From contig CAWKOR010000001.1 of NCBI GenBank assembly GCA_963851325.1, positions 2,232,001-2,296,000 of the forward strand: a stretch of DNA of 64,000 nt, in the 5' to 3' direction. Positions 7,507 to 15,977 of the stretch are shown in pieces (the first letter of the stretch is position 1; each line of letters starts with the position of its first letter). Origin of the DNA: DATGKG01 sp963851325 (GTDB lineage Bacteria > Desulfobacterota > Binatia > Binatales > Binataceae). The notes under the pieces are model-generated. The model was not told the origin of the DNA. It saw nothing but the letters and a program-made list of their open reading frames with translations, and made no database searches. Made by a program: the position numbers and the translations under genes.

Positions 7507-9646
7507 CTGGCGCGCGAGCGTCCGCTGATTGGGCCGCGCCGTTTCGATACAGCATGCGGTACTCGCGGGTGTTGCCGACGACCCGCTTCACGTAGTTGCG
7601 AGTCTCGTGGTAGGCGATATTTTCTACCCATTCGTCGTCGGCGCCGGGAAACTTCTCGTTCCAAATTGCTACCGCATGTTCACCGGCATTGTAGGCTGCG
7701 ACGGCGCGAACCTCGTTGCCGTTGAACATCGCGAACAACTGCTTCAGGTAAACGGTGCCGAGTTCCACATTAGTGGCGGGATCGAACAGGTTGATCGGCT
7801 GGGCGATCGCGAGGCCATGCTCGCGCACCATCCTGCTCGCGGTGGTCGGCAACAACTGCATCAGGCCGCGCGCATCCGACACGGAAGTCGCCTCGGGATT
7901 GAACCAGCTTTCCTGACGCATCAGCGAAACCACCAGATACGGATCGAGGCGGTCGCCGTCGGTTTTGGTCTCGATCAGTTGCCAATACGCGCGCGGATAG
8001 CGGATTCGCTCCGCCATCGGATGGCTTAGCGCGCCGCGTTTTTCCATCTTGCTCGCCGCCACCACCGCGTCGTACCAGGCGCCCGCAGATTGGAAACCGG
8101 CCAGCACGAAGCTACGCAGCGCCGCATCGCCGCCGATATGATTCTCGAGCCGCTTCAGCTCCCCCGCTTCGAGTTCCTTCAGCCCCAACTCGCGCAGCGC
8201 CAGGACGCGATCGACGTGGAACGCGGCCGGGCCGACCGGCGCGGCCAGATTCGGATCGAACCTGGGTTCCGGCGCGCTCGCCGCGGGAAGCTCCGGCCAG
8301 CCGGCATCGATTCGTCGCCGCGCGAGCTCGGGATAGTAGTTGCTGTCGATGCTGGCGGCGCACACCTCGTACAGCGCCTGCGCGCCGGCCTGGTCGCCGT
8401 TCTGTTGCTTCGCGCGCGCCTCCCAGTAGGTAAACATGTCACGCGCGCCAGGCTGCGAGCCCGGATGCGTGCGCATCGAGGCGAAGCTCTTCGCGGCCTC
8501 GGCATAGCGCTGGGTCATGTACAATGTCCACGGCAGCCGAAATCGCGCGTCATCGGCGGAATCGCTCGAGGGATAGCGCGCGATGACCTTCGCATATTGC
8601 GCGCGCGCGAGATCGTACTTGCGCTCCTCGTCATAGATGCGCCCGATGCGCAACATCGCGCCGGGAGCGTAATGGCTTTGCGGAAATCGCGTGATCAGCA
8701 CGCCGAAGGTCGCACGCGCGCGGTCCCGATCGTCGCGATGCCAGTAGATGCGCGCGAGCGCATCGAGCGCCGCCGGCGCGGACGGTCCAGTCGGAGCGAG
8801 GCGCAGATATTGCGCGTATGCGGCTTCGGCCTGCGGCGGCTTGGACTTCAAAGTCTGCGCCTTCATGAAGACGAACTCCGCCCGAAGCGCGGGCGGCGGC
8901 GCCAGCGCAAGACCCGCGTAGATTTCACCCAGCGCGAGCGACGGTTGCGCTTCCCGGAGCAGCAGCGCCGCCTCATCACGATGGTGCTGGATCGAGTTGA
9001 CGTTGGCGACTTCGGGATTGTTGGCCAGGATCGAATTGGCAAAACTGCGCGCCTCGGCATCATGAATCCCGCGCGGATAGCTTGCGCGCAGCGTCATCAG
9101 CTCGTGATACGCGCCGCCCGCGTCACCTTCGGCCGCCAGCGCGCGCGCCAGCGCGAGCCGCGCGGACTGCTCGACTTTGGCATCAGTGGTTCGCGCGATT
9201 GCTTTGGAAGCCATCGCGGCGGCATCGGTCGCCCGGGTCAGGCGCAGGTAGACTTCCGATAGCGCGACCTCCGCGTTTCCGATGTTCACGCTTTCCGGAT
9301 AGGTGCGAAGCAGCTTTTCGAGGGTCGAAGCGGACGCCGTGAGGTCGCCCGAGTCCCGTTGCGCGAGGCCCTGATAATAGAGTGCGTAGTCGGCCAGTTG
9401 CGGAAAATGATCCGCCGCATAGCCGAGCCGATCGACTGCCACCCTCAGATTGCGGCTGGTATAGGCGCGATAGCCGTCGAGGAAACTCTGCGAGGCGGTC
9501 AGGGGAACCTGCGTCGAAGGCGCAGCGGCGGCAGCAGATGGCGCCTGGTCGGCAGGCGTAACGTCTTCGGGGCGGGCCGTCGCGCCGCATCCGACCATCG
9601 CGACCGCACCCGCGAGAACCATCGCGACCAGATGATGCCGCTTCAT
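7487..9646 (-). CDS. slt: lytic murein transglycosylase lipoprotein (Slt70-like) with TPR-rich N-terminus
   Basis: About 719 residues. Start ATG 9646 (MKRHHLVAMVLAG) follows AGAGGTGG. A lipoprotein signal ends at VGC, so the protein is probably lipid-anchored facing the periplasm. Residues about 50-520 form tetratricopeptide-like helical repeats (the Slt70 superhelix). The C-terminal transglycosylase domain has catalytic Glu in RQESWFNPEA, then DARGLMQLLP and AVAAYNAGEHAV. It cleaves the MurNAc-GlcNAc bond of peptidoglycan, forming 1,6-anhydro ends. Convergent with the AspRS gene, overlapping it by 20 bases. Confidence 0.9.
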   Translation of the reverse strand: MKRHHLVAMVLAGAVAMVGCGATARPEDVTPADQAPSAAAAAPSTQVPLTASQSFLDGYRAYTSRNLRVAVDRLGYAADHFPQLADYALYYQGLAQRDSGDLTASASTLEKLLRTYPESVNIGNAEVALSEVYLRLTRATDAAAMASKAIARTTDAKVEQSARLALARALAAEGDAGGAYHELMTLRASYPRGIHDAEARSFANSILANNPEVANVNSIQHHRDEAALLLREAQPSLALGEIYAGLALAPPPALRAEFVFMKAQTLKSKPPQAEAAYAQYLRLAPTGPSAPAALDALARIYWHRDDRDRARATFGVLITRFPQSHYAPGAMLRIGRIYDEERKYDLARAQYAKVIARYPSSDSADDARFRLPWTLYMTQRYAEAAKSFASMRTHPGSQPGARDMFTYWEARAKQQNGDQAGAQALYEVCAASIDSNYYPELARRRIDAGWPELPAASAPEPRFDPNLAAPVGPAAFHVDRVLALRELGLKELEAGELKRLENHIGGDAALRSFVLAGFQSAGAWYDAVVAASKMEKRGALSHPMAERIRYPRAYWQLIETKTDGDRLDPYLVVSLMRQESWFNPEATSVSDARGLMQLLPTTASRMVREHGLAIAQPINLFDPATNVELGTVYLKQLFAMFNGNEVRAVAAYNAGEHAVAIWNEKFPGADDEWVENIAYHETRNYVKRVVGNTREYRMLYRNGAAQSADARAPVMVPND

Positions 9647-9736
9647 ACCCACCTCTAATTGGGTTATCTGATGGCGGCGCGCTTCTCAATCGCGGTGGCC
9701 CGCGGTCCGCAAGTCGGGATAACCTGAACCCGCGCG

Positions 9737-10312
9737 ATGAAGACCAACACGAAACTGATTCTCGCTTCGGGATCGCCGCGCCGGCACGAGTTGCTGACTC
9801 GCGCGCGCATCGATTTCGAAGTGGTACTAAGCGGCCTTGACGAGATCCGCGAATCCGGCGAGGCCGCGCGGGATTATGCGCTGCGAATGGCGCGCGACAA
9901 AGGGCTCGCGGTTTCGACGCGCTATCGCAATCGTCCAGTGCTCGCGGCGGATACGGTGGTCGAATGCGACGGCGAGATTCTTGAGAAGCCCGCCGATGCG
10001 CGCGATGCTACTCGAATGCTGATCGCGCTGGCGGGCCGCACGCATACGGTGGTGACGGCGTTCGCGATCGCATCGGACGGCGCAGTGATCGTTAGCGACG
10101 CCATCATCAGCCGGGTTACGTTTCGAGCGCTCACGCCCGCGGAGATCGCGGCCTACGTCGCGACCGGCGAACCGTTCGACAAAGCCGGCGCTTACGGCAT
10201 CCAGGGAATCGGCGGGGGTTTCATTTCGCAGGTCGAGGGATCGCGCGACAACGTGATGGGGCTGCCCACCGAAGAAGTAATCGCGGCGCTGCGGCAGTAT
10301 GGAATCGTCTAA
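9737..10312 (+). CDS. maf: Maf family nucleotide pyrophosphatase (dTTP/UTP type)
   Basis: 191 residues, full length for Maf. It hydrolyses non-canonical or dTTP/UTP nucleotides to monophosphates. Motifs seen are ILASGSPRRHELL at the N-terminus, the LAADTVVECDG loop with catalytic Asp, EKPADARDA, and GEPFDKAGAYGIQG. The last motif points to the YhdE (dTTP/UTP) subgroup. First gene of a tightly packed operon: its TAA shares one base with the ATG of yggS. No obvious strong promoter was picked out in the 84 bases upstream. Confidence 0.92.
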   Translation: MKTNTKLILASGSPRRHELLTRARIDFEVVLSGLDEIRESGEAARDYALRMARDKGLAVSTRYRNRPVLAADTVVECDGEILEKPADARDATRMLIALAGRTHTVVTAFAIASDGAVIVSDAIISRVTFRALTPAEIAAYVATGEPFDKAGAYGIQGIGGGFISQVEGSRDNVMGLPTEEVIAALRQYGIV

Positions 10313-11001
10313 TGCTCGACGCGGAACAAATCGCGCGGCGCCTGCGCGAGGTGCGAGACCGAATCGCCGCGGCGGCTGCACGGTCAGGACGCAACGCGGA
10401 CCAGGTGCGGCTCGTGCTGGCGAGCAAGACCCAGCCGCCGGAAGCGGTTCGCGCGGCATACCAGGCCGGTGCGCGCCAATTTGGCGAGAATTACGTCCAG
10501 GAGGCAGTATCGAAACGGGCCGAGCTGGGCGAACTGCGCGATGCGACCTGGCATCTCATCGGGCATCTGCAAAGCAACAAAGCACGCCTCGCGAGCAAGA
10601 CCTTCGACATCATCCAGACGCTTGATTCTGCGCGGCTTGCCGATGCGGTCGCGCGCGCGCATCCGTCATCGCCCATGCGCGTGCTGATCGAAGTGAATCT
10701 CGGAGGAGAGGCGAGTAAGTCCGGTGTGGCGCCTGGCGCGGTCGAGTCGCTGATCGATTCGACACGGAGCAAGGTGGAGATCGTCGGCTTGATGACGATT
10801 CCGCCGCATGCGGACAATGCCGACGGCGCGCGCAAATATTTCGTGGCGCTGCGCGAGCTGCGTGACCGGCTTGCCGCGGGAACCAGGCTTGCGCTAAGCG
10901 AGCTTTCGATGGGAATGACGGAGGACTTCGAAGTGGCGATTGCAGAAGGTGCGACGATGGTGCGCGTCGGGCGCGCAGTTTTCGGTGAGCGGCAGACATG
11001 A
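10312..11001 (+). CDS. yggS: YggS/PROSC family PLP-binding protein
   Basis: 229 residues, single-domain alanine-racemase-like barrel that binds pyridoxal phosphate and helps keep vitamin B6 and amino/keto acid pools balanced. The lysine that holds PLP is in VLASKTQPPE. GENYVQEA, WHLIGHLQSNK and the ending LSMGMTEDFEVAIAEG with VRVGRAVFG are diagnostic. It overlaps proC by four bases (ATGA). The yggS-proC-yggT-DUF167 order is found in many bacteria. Confidence 0.93.
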   Translation: MLDAEQIARRLREVRDRIAAAAARSGRNADQVRLVLASKTQPPEAVRAAYQAGARQFGENYVQEAVSKRAELGELRDATWHLIGHLQSNKARLASKTFDIIQTLDSARLADAVARAHPSSPMRVLIEVNLGGEASKSGVAPGAVESLIDSTRSKVEIVGLMTIPPHADNADGARKYFVALRELRDRLAAGTRLALSELSMGMTEDFEVAIAEGATMVRVGRAVFGERQT

Positions 11002-11819
11002 AGAAGCTGGGCTTCATCGGCGGCGGCAACATGGCGGAAGCGCTGGCGCGCGGGCTGGTGGCGCGCAAAATTTTCAGGCCGGCCGAGCTGATCGTCTCGG
11101 ATGTCGACGCGGGACGCCGGCGCAAAATCAATCGCACGCTGAAAATCGCGGTCACCGACGACAACCTCGAGGTGGTGCGCGAATCGCGCGCGGTATTGCT
11201 CGCGGTCAAGCCGCAGCAGATCGACGAGGTGCTCACCGGCGTTGCACGCGAGGAAACAATCCGTCTGCGCGATCGCCTGTTCATCTCCATCGCGGCGGGC
11301 ATCACCATCGCGCGATTGACCGGCGCGCTGGGCGCGAAGGCGCGGGTGATTCGCGTGATGCCCAATGCGCCCGCGATGGTAGGCCGCGGGATGGCGGCGC
11401 TGGTCCGATCGCGAGGCGCTTCGAAAATCGATGAGGATTTCGCACTGAAAATTTTTTTGGCGGTCGGCGATGCGGTCGCGCTCAAGGACGAATCGCTACT
11501 CGATCCGGTGACCGCGCTGTCGGGCAGCGGCCCCGCCTATGTCTACCTTTTCGTGAAAGCGCTGGCCGATGCCGCCGCCAACGAGGGGATTCCTCGCGAG
11601 CTCGCGATTCGAATGGCGCTGAAGACTGTCGAAGGCGCGGAATACAACATGCGAATGTCGAAGCTCGCGCCGGCAGAGTTGATTCGCATCGTCGCGTCGC
11701 CCGGCGGCACCACCGAGGCCGCGCTCAAACGATTCGCCGCCGCGGGCTTTTCTGATATCGTGGCTTCCGCTGTCCATGCAGCCGCCGACCGCTCGCGCGA
11801 ACTGGGCCGCAACTTCTAG
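10998..11819 (+). CDS. proC: pyrroline-5-carboxylate reductase
   Basis: 273 residues. It catalyses the last step of proline synthesis, NAD(P)H-dependent reduction of pyrroline-5-carboxylate. The Rossmann motif is GFIGGGNMAEALARG; AVKPQQIDEVL, RVMPNAPAMVGRG, ALSGSGPAYVYLF and SPGGTTEAAL are signature segments in the expected order. Complete. Coupled to yggS by ATGA and followed 13 bases later by yggT. Confidence 0.95.
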   Translation: MKKLGFIGGGNMAEALARGLVARKIFRPAELIVSDVDAGRRRKINRTLKIAVTDDNLEVVRESRAVLLAVKPQQIDEVLTGVAREETIRLRDRLFISIAAGITIARLTGALGAKARVIRVMPNAPAMVGRGMAALVRSRGASKIDEDFALKIFLAVGDAVALKDESLLDPVTALSGSGPAYVYLFVKALADAAANEGIPRELAIRMALKTVEGAEYNMRMSKLAPAELIRIVASPGGTTEAALKRFAAAGFSDIVASAVHAAADRSRELGRNF

Positions 11820-11832
11820 GGAGGAGATCGCC

Positions 11833-12138
11833 GTGGGGGCCTGGACGGTTTTCATCACTCAAACGCTGTTCTTTATCTCCGGCCTGCTTAATCTGTATTT
11901 CTGGATCGTGATCATCGCGGCCGTGATGACGTGGATCGAACCCAACCCGTACAATCCGATCGTGCGTTTTCTGTATTCGGTTACCGAGCCGGTGTTCGAC
12001 TGGGTGCGCGAGCATCTGCCGGTCCAGTTCGGCGGGATTGATTTTTCACCGCTGGTCGTGATCTTCGGAATCCAGATCATTCAATCGGTCGTCTTGCCGA
12101 CACTTCGCCAGGCATTGATAGGTTCGCCGTTTGCCTGA
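11833..12138 (+). CDS. yggT: YggT family membrane protein
   Basis: 101 residues, half-length (single-repeat) YggT with two membrane helices, LFFISGLLNLYFWIVIIAAV and the segment PLVVIFGIQIIQSVV. The family motif PNPYNPIVRFLYSVTEPV separates them. Start GTG 11833 has GGAGGAG upstream; the longer in-frame extension lies within proC. YggT proteins have been linked to osmotic tolerance and cell envelope function; the mechanism is unclear. Confidence 0.85.
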   Translation: MGAWTVFITQTLFFISGLLNLYFWIVIIAAVMTWIEPNPYNPIVRFLYSVTEPVFDWVREHLPVQFGGIDFSPLVVIFGIQIIQSVVLPTLRQALIGSPFA

Positions 12139-12457
12139 TGCGCCGGTTCCGAAGTGGCTTCGAACCGGTGTCGATTTCGTAACGATCGAGATCATTGCGC
12201 GTCCGGGCTCGCAACGGCGCGGGTTGCTGCGGATAGAGCCTCGCGGTCTCGTGATCGGGATCGCATCGCCGGCGGAAAAAGGAAAAGCCAACGAGGAATT
12301 GATCGCGACGATTGCAAACATTGCGGGCGTGGCGCGCGCAGAAGTCTCGATCCTTCGCGGTACTGGCGCGCGCAACAAAGTGCTGCGCATCGCGAGCGAA
12401 CAACCTTCGGCAATCGCGCGGCGGATTACAATGTTCGTCGCGGGCGATTCGGGTTGA
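12131..12457 (+). CDS. DUF167 (YggU) family protein
   Basis: 108 residues ending the proline/YggT operon. DUF167 is a small alpha/beta fold of unknown function. EIIARPGSQRRG, GIASPAEKGKANEEL and ILRGTGARNKVLRI match the family pattern. The start is probably TTG 12131, overlapping the yggT stop; no ATG or GTG exists in the N-terminal region. The gene ends six bases before the convergent AraC-family gene. Confidence 0.82.
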   Translation: MPDAPVPKWLRTGVDFVTIEIIARPGSQRRGLLRIEPRGLVIGIASPAEKGKANEELIATIANIAGVARAEVSILRGTGARNKVLRIASEQPSAIARRITMFVAGDSG

Positions 12458-12463
12458 CGTTTA

Positions 12464-13438
12464 TCATCCTGAGATAGATTCGAGCTGATTGGCGCCGGCT
12501 GCTTCTCCCTCGCGATGCGAAGAGGAAACCCGATTGCGGCTATTGCTGTATCGCCGCGGCGAACAGCCCATGACCCGCTTGAAAGCAGTGCTGAAAGCGC
12601 TGTCGGATTCATAGCCGACGGACAGCGCAATGACGGAAATGGAATCGCTGGAATTCGTCAACCGGTCGCCGGCCAGCAGCATCCGCCAGCGCGTCAGGTA
12701 TTCCATCGGTGACTCGCCCACCGTCTGTTTGAATTTCAGGGCAAAGGTCGATCGCGACATGCCGGCGCGCTTGGCCAGCTCGTGCAGGGTCCAGGGTTGC
12801 GCGGGATCGTCGTGGATCGACTTGATCGCGGCGCTCATTTGTTTGTCTGCGAGGGCGAAGAGCCATCCAACGCCGGCCCTCAATCCTTCCGCCAGATGCA
12901 GCCGCAAGGCCTGCACCAGCATCATGTAGGCGAGCTGTTGTGCGACCAGAAAACCGCCCGGCTGCGGTTCGTCTAGTTCCTGCCTCATCCGCTCCAGAGA
13001 CCAGCGCAGAGCAGCCTTATCCGATTCTTTCCGGAGGTGCACAATCGGCGGTAACATTCCTAACAGGATGCCGGCATGATTCCCGGTAAGGGCGAAGTGG
13101 CCGCCGACCATAAAGCAATCCCCGCCGCCATTGTACGTAGTGATGCCACTATCTCGCCGGATCGATAAGATTGTGCGGTAGTCGACCGGCGTTAAACTTA
13201 GATCGCTCGCAAGTCGGAAGGGCAGTCCGCGTGGCAGAACGAAACAGTCCCCCGTCTTCAGGCGCACCGGGTCGGGAACGCCCTCTACGGAGAGCCAGCA
13301 CTGGCCGGAAACCAGAGCGTAGCATTTGATGCCTTCATGCCTGGGAAACTGGACGGACAGATCACCACCCACATCAAAGCCCCCGGAGGCGTAACTGCGC
13401 GGCTTCAGCAGCGAGAGCACATCTGAGAGCGGGTCCAT
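12464..13438 (-). CDS. AraC family transcriptional regulator (cupin sensor)
   Basis: 324 residues. N-terminal cupin-like ligand domain (residues about 10-190, with KTGDCFVLPRGLPF) and C-terminal AraC DNA-binding domain with two helix-turn-helix units (about 205-305): WTLHELAKRAGMSRSTFALK, then SPMEYLTRWRM and VGYESDSAFSTAFKR. Start ATG 13438 follows GGAGA at proper spacing; an upstream extension to 13501 is in the promoter region. It is divergent from the epimerase gene at 13543, its most likely target along with itself. Confidence 0.88.
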   Translation of the reverse strand: MDPLSDVLSLLKPRSYASGGFDVGGDLSVQFPRHEGIKCYALVSGQCWLSVEGVPDPVRLKTGDCFVLPRGLPFRLASDLSLTPVDYRTILSIRRDSGITTYNGGGDCFMVGGHFALTGNHAGILLGMLPPIVHLRKESDKAALRWSLERMRQELDEPQPGGFLVAQQLAYMMLVQALRLHLAEGLRAGVGWLFALADKQMSAAIKSIHDDPAQPWTLHELAKRAGMSRSTFALKFKQTVGESPMEYLTRWRMLLAGDRLTNSSDSISVIALSVGYESDSAFSTAFKRVMGCSPRRYSNSRNRVSSSHREGEAAGANQLESISG

Positions 13439-13479
13439 GGGCCATCTCCGGACGATTGCGAAGATAATACGGACTTTAG

Positions 13480-13518
13480 AGCATAGATCGTATGTTCTCA
13501 ATCGTTATGCTCGTTATG
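13480..13518. promoter_or_regulatory. candidate operator between the AraC gene and the epimerase gene
   Basis: AGCATA (13480-13485) and TATGCT (13506-13511) form an inverted repeat. CGTTATG occurs twice in direct orientation (13503-13509 and 13512-13518), nine bases apart. A CGTATG variant lies at 13489. AraC-type regulators commonly use direct half-sites in such divergent gaps. No assay or homologous sites are available from this window. Confidence 0.35.
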
Positions 13519-13542
13519 AATTAAACAAAGGGAGAAGTCGCA

Positions 13543-14430
13543 ATGCGTGTCTTCGTCACTGGTGCTACAGGCTTTATCGGTTCTGCGATCGTTCCGGAGC
13601 TAATCGAAGCGGGCCATCAGGTGCTCGGTCTGGCGCGCTCGGATGCAGGCGCCAAGTCTCTCGTTGCCGCGGGTGCGCAGGTGCATCGCGGCCATCTGGA
13701 AGACCCGGAAAGCTTGCGCAGTGGAGCCGCGCGGTCGGATGGCGTGATCCATTGCGCCTTTATTCACGACTTCTCGAACTACCAGGCTAACTGCGAGATA
13801 GACCGGCGAGCCATCGAGGCTCTCGGCTCGGCGTTCGCCGGCTCTGATCGCCCCTTGATCGTTACCTCCGGGACCGCGCTCCTCACCCCAGGGCGCCTCG
13901 GGACCGAAGAAGATACATTCGCTGCGACGCTTCCCCGGGCAGCTTCGGAACAGGCCACAGAGGCGATGGCGGCGCGCGGAGTCTGCGCTTCGGTGGTGCG
14001 CCTTCCACCATCGGTCCACGACGTCAACAAGCATGGACTAGTCACGACGATGATCGGTTTGGCTCGCGAGAAGGGTGTCTCGGCCTATGTCGGCGACGGC
14101 CTCAACCGCTGGCCCGCAGTACATCGACTCGATGCTGCCCATCTCTTCCGGCTGGCGCTTGAGAAGGGTTCCGGCGCAGTTCGGTATCACGCGGTCGCCG
14201 AAGAAGGCGTGCCCCTTCGCAACATCGCGGAGGTAATCGGGCGGCGTTTGAACCTTCCGGTGGTCGCCAAGTCGCCTGAAGAGGCGGCCGATCATTTTGG
14301 CTTCCTCGGGTTCTTCGTGAGTGTCGACGCGCCGGCATCGAGTGCGCTGACGCAGCAACGGCTGGGATGGCGCCCCTCGCAGACTGGGCTGATTTCCGAC
14401 ATAGAGCATGCGCGCGATTTGGAAAACTGA
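13543..14430 (+). CDS. NAD(P)-dependent epimerase/dehydratase-like SDR
   Basis: 295 residues of the extended or atypical SDR group. The nucleotide-binding motif is VTGATGFIGSAIV at the N-terminus; GVIHCAFIHDF and the substrate-side VHRLDAAHLFRLALE follow. The canonical YxxxK is not obvious, since the region after SGTALLTPG lacks it, which fits the atypical SDR subfamilies. GGGAG precedes the ATG. Probably controlled by the divergent AraC regulator. Substrate unknown. Confidence 0.83.
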   Translation: MRVFVTGATGFIGSAIVPELIEAGHQVLGLARSDAGAKSLVAAGAQVHRGHLEDPESLRSGAARSDGVIHCAFIHDFSNYQANCEIDRRAIEALGSAFAGSDRPLIVTSGTALLTPGRLGTEEDTFAATLPRAASEQATEAMAARGVCASVVRLPPSVHDVNKHGLVTTMIGLAREKGVSAYVGDGLNRWPAVHRLDAAHLFRLALEKGSGAVRYHAVAEEGVPLRNIAEVIGRRLNLPVVAKSPEEAADHFGFLGFFVSVDAPASSALTQQRLGWRPSQTGLISDIEHARDLEN

Positions 14431-14589
14431 ACAAACCACCAGAACCGCCCAATAATCGTGGAAGGGGCAGATCAGCCTGCCAAGGCGAAACAATGGTGAA
14501 GCCTTCGCAGTTTCGTTGACAACGATTCCTAAGGTGGTTACCTACTCCTTAGCGATATTCTGATCTCCTTAGCCACGAAACGTTTTCTT

Positions 14590-14955
14590 ATGCCGATTTA
14601 CGAATACAAATGCGCCAAATGCGGCGTCGTCGAAGTGATGCAGGGCATCAAAGAGAAGCCGCTCAAGAAATGCCCCAACTGTAAATCCAAAGTTGAAAGG
14701 ATGATCTCGTCGACTTCGTTCGTCCTCAAGGGCAGCGGATGGTACGCGACCGATTACGCCAAGAAGCCCGCCCCCTCCACTGATACTTCGAGTGCGAGCA
14801 ATGGCACCAACGGTAGCGCTTCGGCAAGCGAAACTTCCAAACCCGCCACCGAGAAGAGCAGCTCGACCCCCGAAACCAAAGAGGCGAAGCCCTCGACTGC
14901 GAGCGAGAAGCCGGCCGCCAGCGCCAAGCCGGCATCGACCAGCAAGTCCGACTAA
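14590..14955 (+). CDS. FmdB family zinc-ribbon protein
   Basis: 121 residues. The N-terminal 45 residues form an FmdB-type zinc ribbon with two CxxC knuckles (YKCAKCG and KKCPNCKS) and ISSTSFVLKGSGWYATDY. The remaining 65 residues are a disordered Ser/Ala/Lys/Thr/Pro-rich tail, typical of many FmdB proteins. Role unproven; the family was first linked to regulation of formamidase genes. Monocistronic: a TTGACA at 14516-14521 lies upstream and a terminator follows directly. Confidence 0.88.
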   Translation: MPIYEYKCAKCGVVEVMQGIKEKPLKKCPNCKSKVERMISSTSFVLKGSGWYATDYAKKPAPSTDTSSASNGTNGSASASETSKPATEKSSSTPETKEAKPSTASEKPAASAKPASTSKSD

Positions 14956-14979
14956 ATCAGTTTCCGAGCACCGAATGAG

Positions 14980-15010
14980 AACCGCGGGGTAGTTGCCTCG
15001 CGGTTTTTTT
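14980..15010 (+). terminator. intrinsic terminator after the FmdB-family gene
   Basis: AACCGCGGGG (14980-14989) pairs with CCTCGCGGTT (14996-15005) in a 10-bp stem with one G-U pair and a six-base loop, followed by a run of seven T residues. It lies 25 bases after the FmdB stop and just before the dehydrogenase gene. Confidence 0.88.
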
Positions 15011-15032
15011 GTTTCAATGCGCTTCGAGTCCG

Positions 15033-15977
15033 ATGATGCGCGCAATCGTGATCGACCATCGAGTCTCGCTGCGGCGCGACTATCCCGAACCGGCAAAGAC
15101 ACCCGGCGAATGCATTGTGCGGGTGAGGATGGCGGGGATCTGCGGCACCGATCTCGAACTCGCGCAGGGCTACATGGGATATCGCGGAGTTCCCGGCCAC
15201 GAATTTGTCGGCGAAGTCGTCGAGACGGCGAATCCCGCGCTGTCAGGACGCCGGGTCGTCGGCGAGATCAACGCGGCCTGCGGCAAATGTCGCCTCTGCG
15301 CCGAAGGAATGGGGCGTCATTGCCCCAACCGCACGGTGCTGGGGATCCTCGGCCGCGACGGCGCTTTCGCGGACTACCTCCGGCTTCCGGAAGGCAATCT
15401 GATTCCGCTTCCCGACTCGATTCCCGATGAAATCGCCGTGTTCGTCGAACCACTCGCCGCAGCCTACGAGATTTTCGAGCAGACCAATATTCCGAGCAGC
15501 GATCGCATCCTCGTGCTCGGCGACGGACGCCTCGGCGCGCTGGTCGCGATGACGTTCAAGGCAGAAGGCCACGATGTAATCGTCGGTGGCCATCATCCGG
15601 AGAAGGCACAGCGCCTGGGCCTCGCGGTGGTGCATCAGAAGGATCTGAACGATCGTTTCGATGTGGTCGTCGACTGCACCGGCTCCAACGGTGGATTCGT
15701 CCGCGCGCTTGAACTGCTGCGACCGCGCGGAACCCTGGTATTGAAAAGCACCGCGGCGGCATCGGCGGCGCTCAACCTTGCGCCGGTCGTCATCAACGAG
15801 ATCACGATTGTGGGTTCCCGATGCGGCCGGTTCGCACCTGCAATCGACGCGCTGGCGGCCGGCAAGATCGATCCGCGGCCGATGATCTCCGCCATCATGC
15901 CCCTTGACGATGGGCTCCGCGCTTTCGATGAAGCAGCCAAGTCATCGAACCTGAAAGTTCTGTTGCAGGCCGCGTGA
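15033..15977 (+). CDS. zinc-dependent alcohol/threonine dehydrogenase-like protein (MDR)
   Basis: About 314 residues of the medium-chain dehydrogenase family. Catalytic zinc ligands are in GICGTDLE and GHEFVGEV; the structural zinc loop is CGKCRLCAEGMGRHC. The Rossmann segment ILVLGDGRLGALVA comes next. The start is one of two adjacent ATGs (15033 or 15036), with a weak ribosome binding site. The stop overlaps the hyuA start (GTGA), so it is likely the first gene of an operon with hyuA-hyuB and may supply or use a related metabolite. Confidence 0.85.
   Translation: MMRAIVIDHRVSLRRDYPEPAKTPGECIVRVRMAGICGTDLELAQGYMGYRGVPGHEFVGEVVETANPALSGRRVVGEINAACGKCRLCAEGMGRHCPNRTVLGILGRDGAFADYLRLPEGNLIPLPDSIPDEIAVFVEPLAAAYEIFEQTNIPSSDRILVLGDGRLGALVAMTFKAEGHDVIVGGHHPEKAQRLGLAVVHQKDLNDRFDVVVDCTGSNGGFVRALELLRPRGTLVLKSTAAASAALNLAPVVINEITIVGSRCGRFAPAIDALAAGKIDPRPMISAIMPLDDGLRAFDEAAKSSNLKVLLQAA

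Noticed and set aside
8090..9262. 390-codon ORF on the plus strand opposite the lytic transglycosylase gene
   Set aside because: Arg/Gln/His-rich translation without family motifs; an antisense shadow of a clear slt-like gene in G+C-rich DNA.
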